Part shown: positions 56,383-64,000 of the stretch, piece by piece
How the letters are laid out: the number at the start of each line of letters is the position of its first letter
Numbering within the stretch: position 1 is the stretch's first letter
Origin: Golubevia sp. BC0850
Lineage: Eukaryota; Basidiomycota; Exobasidiomycetes; Golubeviales; Golubeviaceae
NCBI GenBank assembly: GCA_012976225.1
Contig: JAAVVG010000037.1
Span: 35,018-99,017, forward strand
DNA length: 64,000 nt
Direction of reading: 5' to 3'
The notes under the pieces: generated by a model
Seen by the model: only the letters and a program-made list of their open reading frames with translations
Told to the model about the DNA's origin: nothing
Database searches by the model: none
Program-made: the position numbers and the translations under genes

Positions 56383-58000
56383 ATGTTCTCCTTCCACAAA
56401 CGGGCCGGACTCGTCTCTTTTCTCTCTCTTCTTCTTTTACCTCAATTTGCCATGGCGGCGATGGAGCTAACCCCTGAGCAGATGGCTGGAATGGCCCAGA
56501 TGGGTCTCAGTCCTGAAATGATTGCTGATATCATGAGCTGTGAGTGGCAGAAAGGCGGTCAGGTAAAGATGGTGAGGAGGTTGAAGACGGGGAAGTGACG
56601 ATAAGGGAAGTGGCAATGCCGCTCGCTAACCTTCGATGCGGTTCGATTTCTTGGTGTCTTCTAGACTTCAAAGCTGCTAGTACATCATCCGCTCTACTTG
56701 CTTTTGTCATCTCGAATGTCGGAATGGGCCTCGCTTGGGTGAGTTCTCTTTTCAGTTCAGCGTCCTCATCGAGGCTACCCCATCTTCCATCTTACTAATT
56801 TCTCGCCCTTAATGTCTCGCTTTTGACTCAAACCACAGAACATTCGTTCATGGAAGGACTGGTACCTTCTCTTTCTCCCTCTCGCCATGATTTTTCAAGC
56901 AGCAGGTGAGCGTCGACTCCTGACATTCCTCGCGCGCTTGATGTGTGAGGTCTAACAATTCGCTTCATCTTCCTTCATCCAGGCTTCGCTTTAAGAATGG
57001 TTCAAATTATGGGGTTCGCCAAAGGCACAATTCCTTACATTTTCATGACCATCTTCTTCAAGTTCCCACCAACTTTCTACTTTTTATTCAATTACATCTA
57101 CTTCCATCGTCTGGTCAAGAAGCTAGATCGCAAGTATCAAAGCAATGGGATTGAAACTCATTTCATCTTCTTCGACTCAAATGCTACTTTAGTCTCTTTG
57201 ATTAGCTTAACTACCATTGGAACCTTCTTAGAAACTGTCGGATGTGTTTTGAAAGGTGAACTGCTAGTCAAGATTAGTATCATTCCGGAAGTCGGCTCGA
57301 AGCTAGCAACTACTGGCACTGTTTTACAAGCAGCAGCTTTCAGCTTCTTCGTCCTTAACTTTGTTAAAGCTAGTGGTGGATGTCAAGCTATGGCAATCAA
57401 AGCTTTCAGTGAATTCAGAAAGTCAGACTACCTTCAAAGAAGTGATAGTAGGTCGACCTTGGTCAACGAGGGACCTTCTGAGGAAGATTCAACCCAACTC
57501 ATCCTCAGAGTGCTTGGTACTTCTAGCGCTTTCTTGATGGTAAGTGTCATCATTTGTCCTACTCTTACATCACACTTGAAGCTAATACCTCTTCTACTCA
57601 CCTGTCCTTGCCTTTGCAGCTCAGAGGCTTTTCCAAGATCATTCTCTCCATGGACAACAGCCTCAGCATGACTACCAATGATGGCGAGTATGAAATTTCG
57701 GTCATCCAATTTTGAAGTCTCGAAATTTGTCACTGATGAAAGACTCCCTCGAATCTCGATCACTCCGCTCTTGCCATCCCTTCTTTCACAGTGCTGGCCA
57801 TTTGCCTCGACACCTTACCACTCATCCTATCGGTCATCATCTACATTCCACTATATCCATCTTCTCTCTACCCAATTTCCAAGAAGTTCGATGCAGCTAC
57901 TAGACCTTATGTGCCATTCTACGACATCCCTGGTAAAAGAGCAAGAGGACGTGTCCAAGTTCAAGCCGAAGATAAAGATGTTGAGAACAAGACCGTCTAA
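56383..58000 (+). CDS. RTA1-like polytopic membrane protein, right copy
   Basis: Six exons (56383-56539, 56665-56738, 56839-56905, 56983-57539, 57620-57683, 57792-58000) join to 1,128 nt and 375 residues. The protein appears identical to that of the left copy. Membrane segments and the C-terminal charged tail (RVQVQAEDKDVENKTV) are as described there. The last intron needs a GC donor at 57684 to keep frame: GAT G|GCGAGT then TTTCACAG|TG. With a stop otherwise at about 57712, the GC-AG intron restores NDVLAICLDTLPLILSVIIY, the seventh membrane segment. The family call, RTA1-like, is an inference from topology. Confidence 0.82.
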
Positions 58001-58608
58001 TTAGAGGTCTCTGTTGAGTAGTCAGCAAAAGATCAAGAATTTGCTCAAAGGAAAAAACAGTAGAAGTGGATCGGTTGATCCGAGGTTCCTACGGCTACAC
58101 CAAGTCTTCCTCAACTCTTAATCTCGGTGTTAACAATGGTTTCTATGCTAGCAAAGCATAGCTCAAGAGAACCCATTAATCCAATCGTGAGAAGCTATAC
58201 TGCACCCCTTAAATCCCTTATTGATTCATTCTGGCGATCGAACCAGGTCAATGTCGTTCTTCAACCCCTTTTTTTCTTCTTATTTATAAACTCAGATCTT
58301 CCTTCACCATTTCGGCTTGAAACTTTTCTTCCCTGCCTTGATGATGTGTCGTTGTCATATCAACACTGACCAGCGCATTCACTTCTTCTTGCCCGTGTTA
58401 CTCGTCGCCACTTTGCTGCAAAAAAGTGAGCTTGAAAGACTCTTTCAAACTTCAGTCCAGGCAAGTAGTAATAAAAGTGATCGTTTTCCTTTTCCCATTC
58501 CAAATTCCAAGACCTAGATCTCCTTAAGGCATAGCCTCAACTTGAGCAGCTCCTTCGATAGGAGGAACTCCTGACTAACAATTTTTGACAAACAACTCAG
58601 TCTTGATG

Positions 58609-59947
58609 TAGTCTGCTTCCAGCCCTTCCGCGCCCCTCAGCCCAAGACACGGCGTTACGACGATGTCCTTGCGAGCGGAGCAAGGAAGGTCTTGTTTCCA
58701 AAGTTGATGCTTTGGCTGTGGTATCCCCCTCCAAGTGGTTTTTCTCACCCATCGTCCCAACTTCAAGAAAAGATATTTATCAAAGCTTCGCGTCATTCTG
58801 AATAGGGTAAAAGTTTTGTTGTGTGCACGAAATTCATGTCCCGCTTCAACCAGACGATTCGAATCATGAGTAGGATGGAGCTTTTCACTTTTGTCCGAAA
58901 TTCAACTTGGCTTCAATGGTCTCCCCCCCCCTTTGGTGTAACGGGGTTAACTAGTAGAAGATAGGTAGAGTGCTAAGGAGGTAGACTTGAGACTTGACAA
59001 AGGCTGAGGGCAGTTGGGAATCAGCGTTGGGAACTTGGTGGTAAAGGCTAAGGGTGGAGTGGCAAAGACTTGAGGTTGAGACTTGACTTAGGGGACTAAG
59101 GAACTTGAGCAGGTAGAAAGGACGTAGGAATTCAATATCAGATGAGGAACTATCTATGTACAATTGGGGAGTGCTTTATATATGTTTGAGAGTTAAAAAC
59201 AAAGGGATTTAGGAACAAAGGTTGGAACAATGTAGCACAGGAATAGAGGCAAGGGAACAAGGGACAAAGAGACATGGAGACAAAAGAAAGAACAAAGGGG
59301 TCAAAGGTACCAAGGATCTGTGACACTTGGTCAAATTTGGGATTTCCCCAACTTCAGCTGAGAAGCTCCATCCCACAAAATGTCCAATTGCCCTGATAAC
59401 TTCGATTAAATCCAACTTTGATGCCCAAATATCACTGTGGTGGCACTTTAATTGGACCAAATTGAGTAATGTTTGTACAATCTGAGCTTCTTTTTGACAT
59501 TCTTGGCCATTTGAGACCTATTTTCTGCTACTCAGCTACATTTCGCTTCCTGTGAACCACCTCCAAGATGCAAGTGTATTTTTTTGTTGAACTATTCAAA
59601 ACCTTGTACGAAGTGTTGAAAGACTCAAAGCGCCATGGGATCATTCTGTGGAGAGTGGTTTTGGGCCAAAAGTCAAGGATTGTGTAGATTTCAAGCCTTT
59701 TTGTGAAATTGAAAAAATCTGCCAATGTAAGTGGCTTTTTGACCATTAGAAAATCGTTTTTTTCAGGCAAAATAACATATGATAGAAAAGGTTTGGAGGT
59801 ATCACATTTAGATTTTGAGGTGTGAAAAATGCCAGAATTTGGCTGGTGAGAGAAAAAGGTGGTGGGAGACCACCAGCAACTTGTTGCAGGGGAACAAGAC
59901 CCTCCGCAGTCGGCCACCCTAAACGCAGCGGGGACTTGCTCAAGACT
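58609..59947. mobile_element. 1.34-kb insertion with a 10-bp target duplication
   Basis: Flanked by agtcttgatg on both sides (58599-58608 and 59948-59957), while the intact left GFA gene has a single homologous site. Its ends are GC-rich and begin TAGTCTGC / finish CAAGACT, so a short AGTCT terminal inverted repeat is possible. No transposase frame is visible. A 9-11-bp duplication is typical of Mutator-like elements, so it may be a non-autonomous MULE, with a nested LTR-like segment inside. Confidence 0.7.
58937..59325. mobile_element. candidate solo LTR nested in the 1.34-kb insertion
   Basis: Starts TGTAACGGGG and ends ATCTGTGACA, a TG...CA pair with near-inverted tips (TGTAAC / GTGACA). 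The flanking pentamers are TTTGG and CTTGG, a target duplication with one mismatch. A TATATA element near 59176 and short GACTTGA repeats fit an LTR. The element family is unknown. Confidence 0.4.
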
Positions 59948-60124
59948 AGTCTTGATGGGGATATTCTTGAAGTGTTGGTACATGGTTCCAGTTTGGAGAG
60001 CCATAACATCTCTGAAGACAGACTTGTGTCCCATAGCTGAACCACATTCCTTGCAGAATCTAAAGGTCAGAGAGAAAGAGAATGAGAGAAGGCAGAAAAA
60101 AAGCGGCAGGGAGAGAGAGAGGAG

Positions 60125-60182
60125 AGAGGGAGAGATGAAGAGAGGGAGAGATGAAGAGAGGGAGAGATGAAGAGAGGGAGAG
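60125..60182. repeat. 16-bp purine tandem repeat in the broken GFA copy
   Basis: Three full units of agagggagagatgaag and a partial fourth. They lie in the homologue of intron 4; the left copy has only one unit-like stretch. Confidence 0.85.
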
Positions 60183-60240
60183 AAAGAGGGGTGTGAGTTG
60201 GAGGCCAAGTGGGTTCATGGAAAAAGAACACCGAGACTTT

Positions 60241-61966
60241 GTAATGATCGGGGTTTGGCGTCAGCTGAGCCACGAGGCACTTCACCTTCCTTTTGCCAAT
60301 TTTGTCAGTTCTCTTCTGCTCCTCATCCTATCTTGCTTTGCTCTTTGTTCAGGTATGTTACCGCAATTCATTAGCTAGATTCAATGAGAGTTGGTTAACT
60401 AATACACTGCTTTTCTCTTCGTTCAGCGTCTCTCCCAAGTGTCTCTGACTAGGTTCTATCGTCAGACCTTCTCAGCGTTTCAGAAGATAGGATTCAAAAG
60501 ACACCCCAAGACTTGCTATTCCCACAGACTCCTTCTTCCACCATGAATCCGGACGCACCTGGAAAAGCTCCTTGGACCGTGTGGGAACTCACAACCATCA
60601 TCTTCTCCCCACGCCATGGAGGCCTTTTCCCAATTCTCGAGTACCAGCAAGTTCTTCAACTTTCACCCTTCCAACAATCATAGACTCTCTCTGAAGACAA
60701 TCGTGTCTCCAACCTTCTCTGGTTACTTCAACTGAAGCGTTGGCTTGATGCAGTCATTGCTCACGATTCTAGGATCAAGGGAGCTAGGACAAAGGAAAAG
60801 GTCTCAGAGCTCTACTCTAGAACTCTGGGAAGTGGTGGATCGATCACCTTCAGGACGGATGTGGTGGCATCCTTTGAAGAACACAATCAAACAAGAGGAA
60901 GACAAAATATTCAAGGATTCGACTAGACCATTGGTATCTCTTTGAGGAAATGAAGGCTGTCGGAGTCGGGTAGCCAAGAACAGGGGCCAGCCAATGCGGC
61001 TCCACCTCACCAACTACTCTAAGATCCTGAACGCCTTCCAGCTGGACCAAGACAAACCAAGTGCTACTACCTACGCTGCTATGGTCATCATCAAACAGCT
61101 ACCCCCAGCCTGGTACAAAAGCATGGTGATCAAGTTCTTCCTTAAGACTAAGAGAGGAACGAGAATGGTCTTCAGCCCAATGGAGCTTCAAGCCTACTTC
61201 CAGACGGAGCTAGATGCAGGTTGCCTAAACGGAAATGGGGTTAACCCTGGTCAGAAGAGGTCCTTGGACGAAGCCGCTGGTGGAAATGGAGCTGGGTCAG
61301 GAGGCCCAACTGCTGCTGCTGGAGCTGGGAACGGGAACTGGAAATGGAAAGGAAACGGAATGGAAACAGAAACAGAAATGGAAGAAGAAGAGCGGCCGTA
61401 ACGCAACTGCTTCTATGCAGTCTGCTGATGAGCCACCGCCATCACCACCTCAGCAACCAGTGGCCTCCATGCAAGCTCTCCCTCCTACTCCCACCTTCAA
61501 TCACCCACCTCAATTGGCCCATCCAATTCCTCATTACCACCGCCCTCCTACTCCTCAATCTCCGTGCTATCATCAACGTCTGTCAACCCCTCAGACTTTT
61601 CACAGTGCTTGCAATCCTCCTCCCCCACCTCAACAACTCGAAGACTTCCGCACAGATGGGGGAGTGACCTACAAATTCAGATCTGGATAGACTCAGCCGG
61701 CAATGGAGGGGTTTAAGAGCGCTGGCGTCGCATCGTTAAGTCAACCTCTACCACCAACTTCTCCTCTGTCTCCGCCTCCATTCCATCTCACTGGCAGCAA
61801 GCAACATCAAGTTCCCCTTCAACACACCAAGCAGGAAGCTCGCTATCTCACATCCCCGTCACATCAAGGTTGTCCCTATGCTTGTGTCTCCATACAAGGA
61901 TCGATGTCAGCTCAGGAGGTCTTGGTCTTGGTCGATTCTGGAGTTCACTTCTTCCTCGCCTTCTTG
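60241..61966 (+). mobile_element. retrotransposon fragment with Gag-like and protease-like sequence
   Basis: Flanked by a 6-bp repeat GACTTT (60235-60240 and 61967-61972). From 60543 a Gag-like protein can be followed through several stops and frame changes: MNPDAPGKAPWTVWELTTII, LLQLKRWLDAVIAHDSRIKG, KILNAFQLDQDKPSATTYAA and IIKQLPPAWYKSMVIKFFL. A Pro/Gln-rich stretch follows, then VLVLVDSGVHFF, which resembles the aspartic protease motif of copia-type elements. Reverse transcriptase is absent and no LTR was found at either end. It is dead. Confidence 0.65.
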
Positions 61967-62411
61967 GACTTTCAGTCTTTCGGCAATGCTACCAGATGGT
62001 AACTTAATCTTGAAAGAGCCAATAGCTCGACTCATGTTGATATCGGATTGCTTTGGAAGGATGGATGTTGGTAGAGTTGCCTGAGTATGGAGAGGGAAAG
62101 GCAGAGGCGACCCAGTTCTTAGTCCACTAGATCTAGATTCTAGATGACTAAAGTGACTCAGACTTGCAAGAACCAGAGGTCTGTTGATAACAGTTGCAAA
62201 GGTAGTGAAAATCAGAGTGAAATGGATCAGAGACATTGGCACTCGAAGCAATGCAGGAACACAACCTTACCTGGGCGTAATCAGCACAGTGACAGGCAAT
62301 CTATTCATCATGATGAATTGAGGAGAAACGTCAGAACTGTTAGAAAGAGAAGAGATTAGTAGGAGAATAAAAAACCAGAGCAAAAATTGAACCCAAGACT
62401 CATACAGTATT

Positions 62412-63889
62412 CACACAACACCTTTCAAGACCAGCTCCCAGGTTGGACTGGGATCCAGCGTATGGTGAAGAGTTGACGAAGGATGAGGTTGAGTAGGAGG
62501 AATTTGAGCAGCTAGGTGGCAATGAAACTAATCTATTTGCAAGAAGAAGTGTACAATACGAAGAAAAGGGTGCCACTGACACATGCGCAGGCATGTAAGC
62601 AAGAGAGTGAGAGAGAACCCTTTCAGAGACGATCGAGGTCTTGATGACATTTGGGTTGCTTTGAAACTTCCCCTATCTGCTCTAGTCAAGATCAATTTCT
62701 AGAATTTGAAGAAGAGGTCAGAAGGTGATTAACTATCTCCCCCTCAAATGAAATTTGACTAAGATGGATTTCTTCTCATACAGACATCCTTGGAACCTAC
62801 GTAGCTGATGAAGAAGTAGAGCTGGGTGCTGTGGGGGCATATGGCTGTTTTTGGTGTATGGCCTTTTCATTATTTCGGAGGTCAGTATTTCCTTTGAATA
62901 GATTTCTAGCTACTCAGGTACGTAGATGAAAGGATTCTTAGAAATCTGAAGTCCTTTTGGAGGGAGAACCAAGAGCCTCGATACTCAACAGTGCACTATC
63001 CAGATGTACTGCCAGTATCGATATTGTACTGACAGTAGCAAGTATAGATCAGTTTCATGGTTTTCAGAATCGAGGTGTACCAGTACAGATCAGTATGGGC
63101 TTGGAGGGGCTTCGTACATACCATACGCCATACAGCGCCCAGCTCTATGAAGAAGGCCAATTAAGTTAGCAGCAATAGAAGCCATGTATCCAATCCCATC
63201 CTCATCTTCTAATTCTTCCAAATTCTCAGCCTTTTCTTTCTCAGCCTGCAAGAGAAGCATCAAAGGAGAGAAGAATAGACAAGGGGGGGGGGTTCAATTC
63301 AAGAATTCAAAGAGAAACGGAAAGGAAGAGACCTCAACAACTCCAAATCTCTACCTTAAATGGCCAAGACACATCCTCTCCAGATATTTACAAGCTCAAA
63401 CAGGTTATGAGAATTCAACGGATACCATCTCAAGTTTAACCAACCTCTAGCAGACAGAAGACCTTAATCTCATTGCAAGAATGCCAAAACCTCCAGATCT
63501 AATCCTCTCATCTCATGTCAAGCGACAGAAGTATATCGACACAAGATCTTGATCTCCCCTTCAGCTGACAACAAGGTTAGACTCTATCAAATTCTAGATT
63601 CCAGCTTGTCTTAAAGAATTTGTCGAGAAGAAAGATGCCTTTCAAAGAATTCCCAATCTATTCCTCCTTCCTCTTCCACGTTTCAGACGTAACCCTGCTT
63701 TGCCTCAGAAGAGCAGTAGGGTAAGTGAAGAAGAGAAAGCAAGAAGTCTCAAATCTCAAACCCAGTTCAAAGAATCAAACCTCAACATTCGTTTTCAATT
63801 TTCATTTTTGTTTTTATTTTCATCTTCAACCAAATCCTGACCAATCATCTCACAAGTTTCGTTTCCCAGTTTTTCTTCGAGACCCATGA
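62412..63889. other. 1.5-kb region without a recognised gene
   Basis: No intact gene. On the minus strand, GAGGGGGAG at 62745-62737 looks like a polypurine tract, and the 320 bp between it and 62412 could be a decayed LTR; no clear TG...CA ends were found. A poly-G run lies near 63283. The rest shows nothing recognisable. Confidence 0.35.
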
Positions 63890-64000
63890 AAGAACGCATT
63901 CACCATCCACTTCAACCTCAACTTCAAATAACCATCAGACGGACCAAGATTTAGGCTTCTCATCATCTCAAACTCCATCCTCTTCAAACGAACCTCGAGT
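63890..64000 (+). repeat. exact 111-bp direct copy of part of the ankyrin gene
   Basis: Bases 63890-64000 equal 47419-47529 base for base, in the same orientation, and run to the window edge. The sequence upstream (pyrimidine and T-rich, ending ACCCATGA) does not match the ankyrin gene, so the junction lies at about 63890. The copy may continue beyond the window. Confidence 0.93.

Larger units (their letters stand above)
55820..62411. repeat. right arm of the outer inverted duplication, with two insertions
   Basis: Inverted counterpart of 3020-6640. Insertions at 58609-59947 and 60241-61966 account for most of the extra length. Bases 56285-58009 look identical to the left arm, while flanking parts show frequent substitutions and small indels. 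Confidence 0.92.
58524..62411 (-). pseudogene. GFA-family gene copy, broken by two insertions
   Basis: Minus-strand homologue of the gene at 2971-3812. The stop and C-terminus lie at about 58524-58608. The first part of exon 5 (FCKECGSAMGHKS) lies at 59950-60061, exon 4 (GSFKIKLPSGSIAERL) at about 61973-62080, and exon 2 (IACHCADYAQ) at about 62263-62292. Exon 1 is missing beyond 62411. One insertion splits exon 5 and the other sits at the exon 4 donor. CHCTDC has become CHCADY, losing a zinc ligand, and exon 5 has a 3-bp deletion. The gene cannot make a GFA protein. Confidence 0.88.

Noticed and set aside
60835-61050. Minus-strand frames inside the retrotransposon fragment
   Set aside because: The plus strand carries the recognisable Gag-like text; the minus frames are shadows without domains.
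62412-62745. Decayed minus-strand LTR next to a polypurine tract
   Set aside because: No TG...CA ends, no target duplication and no primer-binding site could be identified, so it is mentioned only as a possibility.
1-64000. CRISPR arrays, rRNA and tRNA genes, bacterial-type operons
   Set aside because: No regularly spaced direct repeats, no rRNA-like blocks and no convincing tRNA fold were seen by eye; the window is eukaryotic. A tRNAscan run would settle the tRNA question.

Overview
The window is nuclear DNA from a filamentous or dimorphic fungus, most likely a basidiomycete. Genes are split by many short introns with GTGAGT-type donors and CTGAC/CTAAC-like branch sites. The gene set is fungal (Het-C, RTA1-like, RRS1, SPT5, NUS1, mitochondrial rhomboid). 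The genus cannot be fixed from sequence alone; moderate GC and compact intergenic spaces fit several Pucciniomycotina or related lineages. For ten genes I placed exon boundaries by hand, and every joined reading frame is divisible by three.

Layout, left to right: a WD40 gene with a one-base frameshift (0.6-2.2 kb); a GFA-type zinc enzyme (3.0-3.8 kb) converging on an RTA1-like membrane protein (4.5-6.1 kb, minus); a large low-complexity protein with a PAM2-like motif (minus) divergent from a KHDC4-like KH protein (6.8-12.1 kb); a degraded F-box/LRR-like locus (12.5-13.8 kb); a WDR5/Swd3-like COMPASS subunit (14.2-16.5 kb, minus); a broken F-box gene (16.7-17.9 kb); NUS1 (18.6-20.2 kb); het-C (20.7-24.9 kb); an MFS transporter (25.2-27.5 kb, minus); RRS1 (minus) divergent from SPT5 (28.1-34.4 kb); a bHLH transcription factor (34.7-38.4 kb); an aldo-keto reductase (39.0-40.3 kb); three NAP/SET-type histone chaperone paralogs side by side (40.7-45.2 kb); a 1,531-residue ankyrin/Ser-rich protein (46.3-51.0 kb); a second broken F-box copy (52.1-53.4 kb, minus); a mitochondrial rhomboid protease (53.8-55.5 kb); a second RTA1-like copy (56.4-58.0 kb, plus); and a wrecked second GFA copy split by two insertions (58.5-62.4 kb, minus). 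The last 1.5 kb has no recognisable gene until a 111-bp exact copy of the ankyrin gene at the very end.

The main structural feature is a nested mirror arrangement. Two pairs of inverted duplications (GFA plus RTA1-like on the outside, the F-box gene inside) face each other across about 34-49 kb of unique housekeeping genes. A tract of about 1.7 kb over the RTA1-like gene appears identical in both outer arms, while its flanks have diverged, which suggests recent gene conversion. Mobile element remnants occur only in the right arm, where they destroyed the GFA copy. Functionally the unique core is rich in chromatin and transcription factors (WDR5-like, SPT5, bHLH, three NAP-type chaperones) plus RNA, ribosome and glycosylation housekeeping genes; no operon-like pathway links them.
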